Shown here one piece after another: positions 18,449 through 27,008 of a DNA stretch of 64,000 nt; positions within the stretch are counted from its first letter, which is position 1; the number at the start of each line of letters is the position of its first letter. Where the stretch lies: positions 124,001-188,000 of the forward strand of contig JARVGH010000004.1 in NCBI GenBank assembly GCA_029762755.1. The letters are read 5' to 3'. The translations under genes were made by a program, and so were the position numbers. The DNA is from Candidatus Bathyarchaeum tardum. Lineage in GTDB: Archaea; Thermoproteota; Bathyarchaeia; Bathyarchaeales; Bathyarchaeaceae. A model generated the notes under the pieces. That model was not told the origin of the DNA, did not search any database, and saw nothing but the letters and a program-made list of their open reading frames with translations.

Positions 18449-19387
18449 TTGCCTGAAATGGATGTTGTAAATGTTCGGTTACCCAGTAACGTAGTGAAAG
18501 ATTTAGAAAAACTAGCAAAGCGGCACGACCTTAGCAGATCAGAAATCATTAGACAAGCACTGATTGTTTACATACATTTCGTGGAAAATGTAGGAACCTT
18601 ACTGCGCCCAACAATATTTCGAGTTAAACCTGCTCAAATTTCCTACGTAACAAGGGGGGATGTTTCCATAATGAAAATGCCCACCGGTCACGCAATTGTC
18701 GTAGGATCATCTTCATCAGGGGGAGTCGGACCCAAACCGATGGACAAAATAAAAAGCACTGGTGAGATAGTTGGCAAATTTTTAGCGAGAGTTGCATCAA
18801 TGGACGTTGCCGCTACAGGGGCGTTTCCTGTTTCCGTTTCAGTTACCCTAGGGGTAGAAAAAGAACCCACGGGCAACCAAATCATCGAAGGAATACAAAA
18901 AGAAATCAGAGGATTAGGGTTAGAACCCAATCAGGTTTTGAAAGAAAATACTGAAGAAAATTTTGAAACCATACAAACAGGTGCAGGAATAACTGTTGTA
19001 GGTTTGGCAAACGAAGATGAACTAAGGCTTGCAAAAACAGTGCCAGGAGATTTTATAGTTGCTATAGGTGAACCCAAAGTAGGAGATGAAGTAATTCCTG
19101 CCGAAGCCAGAGGAAAAATTGCTAACCTTAAAGATGTGACGGCATTGACTAGAAAAAAGTTTGTTCACGATATTGTTCCGGTTGGTTCTTTTGGCATCAG
19201 TCATGAAGCAAAAATGTTAGCATACAGTATTGGTAGGCAACTAAAACTTGACGATAACACCAAGCTGGACTTAAACAAGTCTGCTGGACCAGCTACAGTT
19301 ATTTTAATAACAGTAGACAAAGAAAAACTAGACGAACTGCAGTTTTTTATCCAAAAACCCATCAATGTAGTAGGAGAAGTCCTGTAA
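18449..19387 (+). CDS. Ribbon-helix-helix domain fused to a CblS-like domain (predicted ligand-sensing regulator)
   Basis: A 312-residue fusion. Residues 5-45 form a CopG/NikR-type ribbon-helix-helix (VVNVRLPSNVVKDLEKLAKR, then LSRSEIIRQALIVYI). Residues 70-312 are collinear with the CblS at 17085-17852: GGVGPKPMDKIK, RVASMDVAATGAFPV, TLGVEKEPTGNQIIEGI, QTGAGITVVGLA, DIVPVGSFGI and NKSAGPATVIL. The motif holding Asp33 in CblS (GCDSAGGIG) is GSSSSGGVG here, with Ser88 at the Asp position, so catalysis is doubtful. I infer a DNA-binding regulator whose sensor domain derives from the salvage kinase. The frame opens at TTG 18449; the ATG at 18458 is an equally good start. Confidence 0.85.
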   Translation: MPEMDVVNVRLPSNVVKDLEKLAKRHDLSRSEIIRQALIVYIHFVENVGTLLRPTIFRVKPAQISYVTRGDVSIMKMPTGHAIVVGSSSSGGVGPKPMDKIKSTGEIVGKFLARVASMDVAATGAFPVSVSVTLGVEKEPTGNQIIEGIQKEIRGLGLEPNQVLKENTEENFETIQTGAGITVVGLANEDELRLAKTVPGDFIVAIGEPKVGDEVIPAEARGKIANLKDVTALTRKKFVHDIVPVGSFGISHEAKMLAYSIGRQLKLDDNTKLDLNKSAGPATVILITVDKEKLDELQFFIQKPINVVGEVL

Positions 19388-19474
19388 AACAAATGGGGTT
19401 GTTCGAAGAAATTAAACTAAAGTTTACAAACAGTTTATTTTGTGTGATTGCAATTTGCTTCAAGTTGAAGCTCT

Positions 19475-20710
19475 TTGACAATTCGATGCAGAATCAAAGA
19501 TGAGTTCTCGTTTATCAAAGGCAACATACTCGTCAACACTGTTACTATCGCAGTAATCCTTGTTACAGCAGCTATTCCTTACACTTTTTATCCCAAATAC
19601 ATTGAAGGATTAGGCGGCAACGCATTCATCGTTGGAATCATAGGTTTTGCAGCATATGTGACGTTAGCCTTGGTTCAGATTCCAGGGGGTTATCTTGCAG
19701 ACAAGTATGGAAGGCGAAAACTAATAGTAACAATGACTTTCGCAACCTCAATAACATATTTCTTATTTGCCATTGCTCCAAACTGGCAGTTCTTCCTGCT
19801 TGCAACAATACTACAAAACACGTTCATGATTTACCAACCAGCACTGCAAGCGCTTGTAGCAGATTCAACACCACCTGAAAAAAGAGGCATGGGGTTTTCC
19901 ATCATCAACCTTTTGCATCATATTTCAATTCCGTCACCCATAATTGCCGGCATACTAGTAGTGCAGTTTGGAATAATTTCGGGAATGCAGATTGGTTACC
20001 TGATAGTCTCCATAGCGTTTATTGTAACTGCAATAATAAGAACAAAATTCAAAGAAACCTTGAAAACAACATTTGAAGGAAACCCAATAAAAGACGCAAT
20101 CAAAAACATTCCGAATTCGATAATCGAAAGCACAAAAGCCCTAAAAACAGAATCAAACCCGATGCTGTTCCTTTTTGGCAGCTTTGCAATCTACCATTTT
20201 GCATGGTACATGTGCTCAATATACCTAGTCGTATACGCTACAGAAATATTAAACATTCCCGAGCTTAACTGGGCAATTTTAATGACCTGGTTTTCCATAG
20301 TAAATGTAGTCACAGCATTGCCCTGCGGCAAAATTGTTGACAAAATCGGGAGAAAAAAACCACTAATTGTAGCATGGGTTCTTTTTATTCCAGGACTTGT
20401 TGGATTTGTTTATGGAAACCCAATAATTATTGCCATAAGTTTACTATGTTTTGGCGTCGCATTGATTTTAGCAAACAGTGCGTATCCCGCGTTAATTGCA
20501 GATTTTGTAGTCAGAGAAAAACGTGGAAAAATAATTGGAAGCACAAACTTCTTCTTTAACATTCTAAGTGGACTGGGACAGCTTTCAGGTGGAGTAATGT
20601 ATGAATATGTGTCACCGGAGCTTCCGTTTCTGACGTCTGCAATCTTGTTTATTCCATGCTTAATTTTGACGTTGTTCAAGGTAAAGGAACCTACAAAAAG
20701 GGAACTGTAA
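19475..20710 (+). CDS. Major facilitator superfamily transporter
   Basis: The 411-residue product has about 12 membrane segments and the MFS motif A after helix 2 (GGYLADKYGRRKLIV), repeated in the second half as CGKIVDKIGRKKPLIV. A charged loop of about 35 residues (KFKETLKTTFEGNPIKDAIK) separates the halves. Substrate cannot be read from sequence. The frame begins with TTG 19475 and the true start is uncertain, since no clear RBS is seen. It follows the RHH-CblS gene by 87 bases on the same strand, so co-transcription with cobamide salvage is possible. It is convergent with the HisA-like gene. Confidence 0.88.
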   Translation: MTIRCRIKDEFSFIKGNILVNTVTIAVILVTAAIPYTFYPKYIEGLGGNAFIVGIIGFAAYVTLALVQIPGGYLADKYGRRKLIVTMTFATSITYFLFAIAPNWQFFLLATILQNTFMIYQPALQALVADSTPPEKRGMGFSIINLLHHISIPSPIIAGILVVQFGIISGMQIGYLIVSIAFIVTAIIRTKFKETLKTTFEGNPIKDAIKNIPNSIIESTKALKTESNPMLFLFGSFAIYHFAWYMCSIYLVVYATEILNIPELNWAILMTWFSIVNVVTALPCGKIVDKIGRKKPLIVAWVLFIPGLVGFVYGNPIIIAISLLCFGVALILANSAYPALIADFVVREKRGKIIGSTNFFFNILSGLGQLSGGVMYEYVSPELPFLTSAILFIPCLILTLFKVKEPTKREL

Positions 20711-20713
20711 AAA

Positions 20714-21445
20714 TTACAAAAAGCCTGAAGTTTTTAGGTCATCAACTGAAATTCCTTCATTATGCAGCACAGTAGCAACTAATGCTCCAAAAACTCCGAT
20801 GTTTCTTAATTCTTCTAATTCAGTGAGACTGCTTATTCCTCCACCCACAAGCAACTCAAGTTCAGTTTTTTCAATAATTTTTTGGATAAGGCTCAAATCA
20901 GTTCCATATTCAGTTCCTACTCGACCTAAATCCAAAGAAATAATTTGGGTTATGCCTATTCCCTCAAGTTTTTTTACAAAAGAAAAAACATCCAAAGACG
21001 AGATCTCTTTGGATTTGCTTAATAGTTTTCCTTCTTTTTGGTCTACACTGACTATTAGCTTATTTTCGCCAAAAGTGCTGATTGCTTGGTGCACAAAATC
21101 TAAGTTTTTCAAAGTTTCTGAGCCAACTACAAGCTTTGAAACTTTTGCACTAAATATCTCTTCAGCACGATTTAGGTCTGATGTCCCTGCATCAACCATC
21201 AAGTCAAGATTTGTTGTTGAAACAATCTGCTCTATCACGTTCAAATTAATCGAGTTAGTTAATATTGCATCCAAATCCGCTAAGTATAGGGTAGTGAACC
21301 CCAACGATTCGAAGCATGCAGCAATTTCAAAAGGATCTGTGGAATTACAAAGACAGCTTTTTAATGGCTGATATTGTTTCCTTTGTCCACGTATGCCATG
21401 GACTGCAACACCATTTAAAACGTCAATTACAGGAATAATTTTCAT
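20714..21445 (-). CDS. HisA-related (beta-alpha)8 barrel protein
   Basis: The 243-residue product is a HisA-like TIM barrel: it begins MKIIPVIDVLNGVAVHGIRG (Asp8 at the position of the HisA catalytic Asp). It has the two phosphate-binding Gly motifs as LMVDAGTSD and LLVGGGISS. Archaeal proteins of this group (COG1411 type) are annotated only as related to proFAR isomerase. No other histidine genes are present. It sits divergently 40 bases from mfnD and faces the methanofuran cluster, so a role connected to that pathway is an inference worth testing. A true HisA role cannot be excluded. Confidence 0.8.
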   Translation of the reverse strand: MKIIPVIDVLNGVAVHGIRGQRKQYQPLKSCLCNSTDPFEIAACFESLGFTTLYLADLDAILTNSINLNVIEQIVSTTNLDLMVDAGTSDLNRAEEIFSAKVSKLVVGSETLKNLDFVHQAISTFGENKLIVSVDQKEGKLLSKSKEISSLDVFSFVKKLEGIGITQIISLDLGRVGTEYGTDLSLIQKIIEKTELELLVGGGISSLTELEELRNIGVFGALVATVLHNEGISVDDLKTSGFL

Positions 21446-21485
21446 TACGAGCCACGTTAATACAAACAGACAGTGAGGGCATAGT

Positions 21486-22709
21486 TTGAACCTTTTGATA
21501 GTTGAATGGATTTCTGGCGGAGGATATTCAGATCAAACCATCTCAAGCAGCATCCTCAGTGAAGGATACAGCATGCTACGAAGCCTAATCAGCGACTGCA
21601 AAGCAGCAGGACATAACGTTACAATATTTCTAGACAGCAGGCTAGCAGCATTTAATCTACCTAACAAAGCAGATAAAATAATTTCATTGTCTTCTCGTGA
21701 AGATTTCTACAAGAAAGCAAGAGAGCTTTCCAGTTCAGTTGACGGCGTTTATGTAATTGCCCCTGAATCAGACCAAGTTTTAGAAACCATTGTTAAAACA
21801 GTAGAAGAAGCGGGTGGAACATCACTTAATTGCTCATCTGAAGCAATAAAACGGGTTTCAAACAAGATGACAACTTATGAAACCTTGAAGAATTGTGGAT
21901 TACAAGTTCCTGAAACAATTGTGGTAAACACTACTAACGACCCCAGCAGCATTAAGAGCAAAATCAAAAAGTTGGGTTATCCTCTGATCTTTAAGGCTCT
22001 TGATGGAGTTAGTTGCGCTGGATTAAGCATTGTTAAAACAGAAAAAAATATTCCAAAAGCATTAGAAAAAGTCAGACAAGAAACCACAAATAAACAGTTT
22101 ATTGTTCAAAAACGTGTCAAAGGAAAAGCTGCAAGTGTAAGTGTATTTTCTGATGGAAAAAATGCAGTAGCGGTAACTTTGAATCAACAGTTTGTTACTT
22201 TGACGACCCCCGATGAAGATTCATCATACTATGGTGGAGCAATTCCTTTCAAACATCCTTTAGAACATGAAGCATTAACTACAGCAAAAAATGCAGTTGA
22301 AACTTTAGGCGGATTAAAGGGTTATGTGGGAGTAGACATGGTATTAACAAACAAGGGACCTATCGTGATAGAAGTTAACCCTCGCCTTACTGTATCGTAT
22401 GTTGGGTTAAGAAAAGTCGTGAACTTCAATGCTGCACAGGCAATAATTGATGCAGTAGTCGATAAAAGATTACCAAAAAATGTGCAAACAAAAGGTTACA
22501 CGTTTTTTTCGAAAATCGAACTACCTTCAAGTTCTCAGAAGACCACAGAAACGTATAACCTGAAAGAAATTGTTTCACCTCCGTTTCTGGTTGAAGAAAA
22601 CAAATTAGCATACACCTTTGTTGTTACTTGCTCAAACACTAGTAAGGGTGCTCAATCGTCATTTTACAAAACGAAAAAACGATTGTTAAGCAATTACAAA
22701 GGTGATTAA
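21486..22709 (+). CDS. mfnD: Tyramine-glutamate ligase (ATP-grasp), methanofuran biosynthesis
   Basis: The 407-residue product is an ATP-grasp ligase. It starts LLIVEWISGGGYSD, typical of MfnD, and has the ATP-grasp core (YPLIFKALDGVSCAGLSIV, QFIVQKRVKGKAASVSVF, and VIEVNPRLTVSYVGLRK with metal-binding Glu and Asn). MfnD adds the first gamma-glutamate to tyramine. The start is a TTG at 21486 preceded by GAGGG. The last 70 residues are a less conserved extension. The next gene, mfnF, begins one base after the stop, and the three mfn genes on this strand form one operon. Identification rests on family pattern plus cluster. Confidence 0.85.
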   Translation: MNLLIVEWISGGGYSDQTISSSILSEGYSMLRSLISDCKAAGHNVTIFLDSRLAAFNLPNKADKIISLSSREDFYKKARELSSSVDGVYVIAPESDQVLETIVKTVEEAGGTSLNCSSEAIKRVSNKMTTYETLKNCGLQVPETIVVNTTNDPSSIKSKIKKLGYPLIFKALDGVSCAGLSIVKTEKNIPKALEKVRQETTNKQFIVQKRVKGKAASVSVFSDGKNAVAVTLNQQFVTLTTPDEDSSYYGGAIPFKHPLEHEALTTAKNAVETLGGLKGYVGVDMVLTNKGPIVIEVNPRLTVSYVGLRKVVNFNAAQAIIDAVVDKRLPKNVQTKGYTFFSKIELPSSSQKTTETYNLKEIVSPPFLVEENKLAYTFVVTCSNTSKGAQSSFYKTKKRLLSNYKGD

Positions 22710-22710
22710 C

Positions 22711-23778
22711 ATGGTAAACATTCTTGGTTTAGATATTGGGGGTGCCAACACAAAGGTGACATTTCTGAAAACCCAAGAAGGCAAAGTAATCGAACTGAAA
22801 ACAATATTAGAGTATTTTCCGGTATGGAAAAATGAGAGAAAGCAGCTTTCAGAACTTTTAAATCAACTGAATAAAAAGTTGGTAAACTCTGTCGTACTGG
22901 ATGGCGTTGGAGTTACAATAACTGCAGAGCTTTCTGATGCATACCAGACAAAAAAAGAAGGAATCAACCACGTTCTAGGTTCGGTAACCAAAGTTTTTGG
23001 TGCATTCACAATTTTTGTTCTTGACGTTGAAACTAATCTGCTAACAGTTAAAGATGCCTTGAAAAATTACCTTAAAGTTTCATCTGCCAACTGGGCAGCA
23101 ACTGGTTGGCTTATTTCAAAGCTAATTAAAAACGGAATAGTTACTGATGTGGGAAGCACCACAACAAGCATTATTCCAGTTATTAATGGAAAGGTAGCTG
23201 CTAAGGGTAAAACAGATTTAGAAAAGCTCCAGAACGGAGAACTTGTGTATTCAGGGTCTTTGCGGACAAATGTTGCAACAATAGTTAACGTTATTCCAGT
23301 AAAAGAAAAAATAACACCGGTTTCTTCAGAGCTTTTTGCCCAATCAGGGGATGTGCATCGGATATTAGGTAACATATCAGAATCAGAGTATACAGTGCAA
23401 ACTTGTGATGACAGAGGAAAAACCAAAAAAGAAGCCATGGCTAGATTAGCGCGGGTTGTATCTGCAGATACAAACATGCTATCTGAAGAGGAAATTATGG
23501 GCATGGCAAAGTTTGTTTATGAAAAACAGGTTAAACAAATCGCTGACGGATTGGCACAGGTTTATGACAGAACTAAGTTATCTAAAGAGGAAACAAAAAT
23601 TGTAGTAACGGGGATGGGAAGAAACTTTTTGGCAAAAAAAGCTGCAGAAAATCTTGGCTTTACGGACATTATTGACATGAATGAAATTTTGGGGGCTGAT
23701 GCTTCAATTGCTTCACCATCAGTTGGGGTGGCACTTATGGTTGCAACTAGATTGGAGGGAAAAAATGTAACGTGGTAG
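22711..23778 (+). CDS. mfnF: MfnF-like enzyme of methanofuran assembly (ASKHA fold)
   Basis: The 355-residue product begins ILGLDIGGANTKVTFL, an ASKHA-type phosphate loop. It matches the hydantoinase/oxoprolinase-related proteins long noted as linked to tetrahydromethanopterin C1 metabolism and shown in Methanocaldococcus to be MfnF, which joins the furan phosphate to gamma-glutamyltyramine. Further landmarks are TDVGSTTTSIIPV and the ending GMGRNFLAKKAAENLG. The frame can start at GTG 22702, but the ATG at 22711 lies right after the mfnD stop and 6 bases after AAAGGTG. Its 3' end overlaps mfnE by seven bases. Confidence 0.87.
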   Translation: MVNILGLDIGGANTKVTFLKTQEGKVIELKTILEYFPVWKNERKQLSELLNQLNKKLVNSVVLDGVGVTITAELSDAYQTKKEGINHVLGSVTKVFGAFTIFVLDVETNLLTVKDALKNYLKVSSANWAATGWLISKLIKNGIVTDVGSTTTSIIPVINGKVAAKGKTDLEKLQNGELVYSGSLRTNVATIVNVIPVKEKITPVSSELFAQSGDVHRILGNISESEYTVQTCDDRGKTKKEAMARLARVVSADTNMLSEEEIMGMAKFVYEKQVKQIADGLAQVYDRTKLSKEETKIVVTGMGRNFLAKKAAENLGFTDIIDMNEILGADASIASPSVGVALMVATRLEGKNVTW

Positions 23779-24437
23779 CAGTCTTAAAGATTGGAGGAAG
23801 CCTCTCTGAAAATCCTGCTAACCTAACAGAGTTGTGTCATCGATTAAGTGATTTCGCTAAAGTTCATAAAATGGTCATTGTTCCAGGTGGTGCAGAATTC
23901 GCTGATACCGTAAGAAAAATTAACAAAACATACAGACTGTCAAACGAGGTAACTCATAAAATGGCTATACTTGCAATGGATCAATATGGACTGCTTTTGT
24001 CAGATACCATTTCAGAGTCTTACGTTACTTCTGACCTAAAAGATGTTAACATGATATCAAAAGGAAAAATACCGATTTTTTTGCCATCACAGATCATGTT
24101 TCATGAAGATCCATTGGAGAATTCGTGGGACGTGACTTCGGATTCAATAGCAGCTTACGTTGCTGGAGAGCTGCAAGCTGAAAAATTAGTTTTAGTAACT
24201 GACGTGGATGGAATCTTTTTAGAAGCCCCAAAAACAAGGAAAAGCAAGCTCTTTGAAACGTTAACTGCTAAAGAGTTGCAGAGTTGGAATAAACGAACAA
24301 GCGTTGACAAAACATTACCAAAAATGCTCCAGCAAATAAAAATGAAATGTTACGTAGTTAATGGAAACCATCCTGAAAGAATTAAACATATTTTAGAAAA
24401 CAAGAAAACGGTTTGCACTCAAATTACAACTTACTAA
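23772..24437 (+). CDS. mfnE: Furan-methyl phosphate kinase (amino acid kinase fold), methanofuran biosynthesis
   Basis: The 221-residue product is an amino acid kinase family member: VLKIGGSLSENP at the start, IVPGGAEFAD for phosphate binding, and LVLVTDVDGIF as the nucleotide-binding loop. MfnE turns the aminomethylfuran phosphate into a diphosphate, the activated partner used by MfnF. It starts with a GTG that overlaps the end of mfnF, so the genes are coupled. It ends 14 bases inside the convergent mfnB stop region, a tight tail-to-tail arrangement. Confusion with other kinases of this fold is possible but the cluster decides the call. Confidence 0.87.
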   Translation: MVAVLKIGGSLSENPANLTELCHRLSDFAKVHKMVIVPGGAEFADTVRKINKTYRLSNEVTHKMAILAMDQYGLLLSDTISESYVTSDLKDVNMISKGKIPIFLPSQIMFHEDPLENSWDVTSDSIAAYVAGELQAEKLVLVTDVDGIFLEAPKTRKSKLFETLTAKELQSWNKRTSVDKTLPKMLQQIKMKCYVVNGNHPERIKHILENKKTVCTQITTY

Positions 24438-25140
24438 GAGCAAAAACGAAGTCTGCTACTTTTTCTTGTTCAAGTTTACCTGATACGCGATCTTTTTTTG
24501 TACAAACTGCACCCCTGACTCCGATTATGTCTGCCCCCAAACGATTTACTCGTGAAATGTCTTGAGGAACCAAAGAACCAGCAAGTGCCGCCAATATACT
24601 GTAATTATGAGCTTGAGTAACAAACGTGGCGAGTTGAGAATCATCTAGAAAAGTGAACAAGTTACTTTTCCCATCTTTTACTTTAACGTCAATAAGTGCA
24701 CCATCAGCCCCTGATTTATGGGCAACTTCAGGAAGTTTCAATGGGCTTACGCATCCAACATTTTCAAAGTCTGCATATCCAGAAGCAATTACCTTTAAGT
24801 CAGAGTTGTATTCTTTCACTGCTCTAACTACTTCAATCATCAAAGTGGTTGCTTCTTCAACAGTTTTTACGCCAAAAAGTCCGGCTTTAACATAATCTGC
24901 TCCCGAAACAGCAGCCCCCAAAGCAGCAAGAGAAGCAGTTCCAGGCAAATTAGGCAAATCGCCTATAGTTGCACTTAATTCAAGATTTTTGGGCATTACC
25001 CCCTTTACTTCACAAATTACGTTCGGAAAATTGGCGCCAAGTGAACCTTCTTTAGGGTTTTTAACGTCGATTATGTCTGCTCCGCCTTTGATGCTGTCTT
25101 CGGCTTCGGTTTTGTTTACAACACTAACTAAGAGTTTCAA
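24424..25140 (-). CDS. mfnB: (5-formylfuran-3-yl)methyl phosphate synthase
   Basis: The 238-residue product is the TIM-barrel enzyme that makes the furan phosphate of methanofuran from two glyceraldehyde-3-phosphates. It begins MKLLVSVVNKTEAEDSIKGGADIIDVKNPKEGSLGAN, with the family Lys at the DVKNPKEGSLG motif. It continues with GDLPNLPGTASLAALG, ADYVKAGLFG (second conserved Lys) and GALIDVKVKDGKSNLF. The gene is convergent with mfnE and overlaps it by 14 bases. Together with mfnD, mfnE and mfnF it covers four of the six known steps; MfnA and MfnC are not in the window. Confidence 0.93.
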   Translation of the reverse strand: MKLLVSVVNKTEAEDSIKGGADIIDVKNPKEGSLGANFPNVICEVKGVMPKNLELSATIGDLPNLPGTASLAALGAAVSGADYVKAGLFGVKTVEEATTLMIEVVRAVKEYNSDLKVIASGYADFENVGCVSPLKLPEVAHKSGADGALIDVKVKDGKSNLFTFLDDSQLATFVTQAHNYSILAALAGSLVPQDISRVNRLGADIIGVRGAVCTKKDRVSGKLEQEKVADFVFALSKL

Positions 25141-25240
25141 TAAGGTTCACCGTCTGATTTCTTTTCAGGCAATCAAGTCTTATATTCTTTAAGTTTAACA
25201 AGAAAACTTAACCGCCCGTGGACACATAGAAATAATTGAA

Positions 25241-25798
25241 ATGAAAAACGACCATGTTAACAATATGGAAGTTGCAACCCTAGGAGGGGGATGTTTTTGG
25301 TGCCTAGAAGCGGCCTTCGAAGAAATAAGGGGGGTAGTAAAGGTTGAATCAGGATATTCGGGAGGAACCACACAAGCTCCAAACTATGAACAAGTCTGCT
25401 CAGGAACCACGGGACACGCCGAAGTGGTTCAAGTTACTTTTGATCCAGCTACAATATCATTTAAGGAGATTCTGGAAATTTTTTTCACTGCCCATGATCC
25501 CACAACATTGAACCGACAAGGAGCAGATGTCGGTACACAGTATCGTTCAGTTATTTTGTATCATACTGAAAAACAAAAAGAAATATCTAAACGAGTTATT
25601 GAAGAGTTTGAAGCATCAAAAGTTTGGGACAACCCCATTGTAAGCCAAGTTGTGCCTTTCAAAAAATTCTACAAAGCAGAAGAATATCATAGCAAATATT
25701 TTGCCCAACATCCAGACGCCGGATACTGTAAAGTTGTTATTGCACCAAAGATTGCCAAGCTAAGAAAAAAATATAGAGAAAAACTGAAGAGACATTAA
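25241..25798 (+). CDS. msrA: Peptide methionine-S-sulfoxide reductase
   Basis: The 185-residue MsrA repairs oxidised methionine in proteins. The catalytic Cys lies in LGGGCFWCLEAAF near residue 18. GVVKVESGYSGG, YEQVCSGTTGHAEVVQVTFDP, FTAHDPTTLNRQGADVGTQYRS and the C-terminal AEEYHSKYFAQHPDAGYC follow, so all family blocks are intact. The ATG at 25241 and the ATG at 25265 (MEVATLGGG) are both possible starts; the latter is closer to the family start. No MsrB is adjacent. The presence of MsrA suggests exposure to oxidants despite an anaerobe-like gene set. Confidence 0.97.
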   Translation: MKNDHVNNMEVATLGGGCFWCLEAAFEEIRGVVKVESGYSGGTTQAPNYEQVCSGTTGHAEVVQVTFDPATISFKEILEIFFTAHDPTTLNRQGADVGTQYRSVILYHTEKQKEISKRVIEEFEASKVWDNPIVSQVVPFKKFYKAEEYHSKYFAQHPDAGYCKVVIAPKIAKLRKKYREKLKRH

Positions 25799-25879
25799 CG
25801 TTCAATTGGCTTTTTAGTATATTGCACAATAAGTGATGTTTTACTAACAAAAACTCAAAAAAATAAAGTATTGTTCAAT

Positions 25880-26000
25880 AGTTTATAAATAATTAGAACG
25901 TTCGTTCAATTGTCTAGAAATTTTTATATATGAATTTACAATATCATACCAGTTGGTTGAATAATCCATCCAAAGTTTATGATATTGGAGATTTAGTAAA
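25880..26000 (+). promoter_or_regulatory. Promoter region of the PP-loop gene pair
   Basis: Two TATA-like boxes occur, TTTATAAAT (25882-25890) and TTTTTATATATG (25921-25932). A leader of about 50 bases ends with TTGGAGAT before the ATG at 26001. Confidence 0.5.
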
Positions 26001-26987
26001 ATGACAGAAAAACTTCAAGAATCTGATTACATTGATCTTTTGCCAGAAGTCAGAGCTTTAGTAAATAAAGTTGTTGAACAAAACATGGCAGAAGGTATCC
26101 TGTTTTCAGCAGGCACAGACACAAGCATAATTGCATATGAGGCAGTAAAATCCAATCCAAAGCTCAAAGCATTAACCCTTGAGTTTAAGCACGGAATCCC
26201 CAAAGACAAAGAATATGTAGAAAAAATGGTTGACTTTCTTAAACTCAATCATGAATTACTGGTGTTTGGTCACGACGAAATGGTTGCCGGTGCAGCAAAA
26301 GTTGTAGAAATTCTAAAAACCTTTGACCATATGGAAGTTAGAAACAGCGTGCCTGTATACATTGGCTTGATTGCCTTGAAAGAAAATGGAATAAAAAGCG
26401 TCTTCACTGGTGATGCCCTTGATGAGTTATTTGGTTATCCTTGGCAGTTCCATTTGTCTGACGCTGATTTTGCAAAAGCATTATCTGACATGTGGGCTAT
26501 GATGCGATTTTCTGCCTTACCCTTAGGCAAGGCTGTTGGAGTTGAAGTAAAACAGCCATACTTAGATCCAGCCTTTCGGGAATTTGCAGAAAAAGTCCCA
26601 ATTAAACTTAAAGTCAACATTAAAGACGGAGAAAAATTCGGGAAATGGCTTATGCGCAAATCATACGAAGACATAATTCCGAACGAAGTAGTTTGGCGAG
26701 GAAAAGCCCCCTGTGAACAAGGAACAGGAACACAGGTTCTTCCACAATATTTTGACGAAAAAGTTTCAACCGAAGAATTTGAAACAAAAAAGAAAAAGTA
26801 CCTCGAAGAAGATGGAGTCAACTTGGACACTAAAGAACAACTAGTGTACTATGAAGTTTTCAGAGAAAAGTTTGGAATACCATCTGAAGTTTACAATGAT
26901 AAAAGTGGAAAACAGTGTCCAAATTGTAAAGGATACATTGATAAAACTACTGACTTTTGCAAAATCTGTGGAAAATATCCAGTTTAG
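26001..26987 (+). CDS. Asparagine-synthetase-like PP-loop protein with C-terminal zinc ribbon
   Basis: The 328-residue product matches only the C-terminal synthetase half of AsnB. It lacks the glutaminase domain, so it must use another nitrogen donor or do different chemistry. The PP-loop is ILFSAGTDTSI near residue 34 (usual form SGGxDS). SVFTGDALDELFGYPW near 135 matches the AsnB pyrophosphate region, and VKQPYLDPAFREFAEKVP and WRGKAPCEQGTG follow. The last 25 residues form a zinc ribbon (CPNCKGYIDKTTDFCKICG). A Dph6-like PP-loop gene follows after 21 bases, so both probably work together. The reaction is unknown. Confidence 0.8.
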   Translation: MTEKLQESDYIDLLPEVRALVNKVVEQNMAEGILFSAGTDTSIIAYEAVKSNPKLKALTLEFKHGIPKDKEYVEKMVDFLKLNHELLVFGHDEMVAGAAKVVEILKTFDHMEVRNSVPVYIGLIALKENGIKSVFTGDALDELFGYPWQFHLSDADFAKALSDMWAMMRFSALPLGKAVGVEVKQPYLDPAFREFAEKVPIKLKVNIKDGEKFGKWLMRKSYEDIIPNEVVWRGKAPCEQGTGTQVLPQYFDEKVSTEEFETKKKKYLEEDGVNLDTKEQLVYYEVFREKFGIPSEVYNDKSGKQCPNCKGYIDKTTDFCKICGKYPV

Positions 26988-27008
26988 AAGACAGGAAGTA
27001 ATGCAAGA

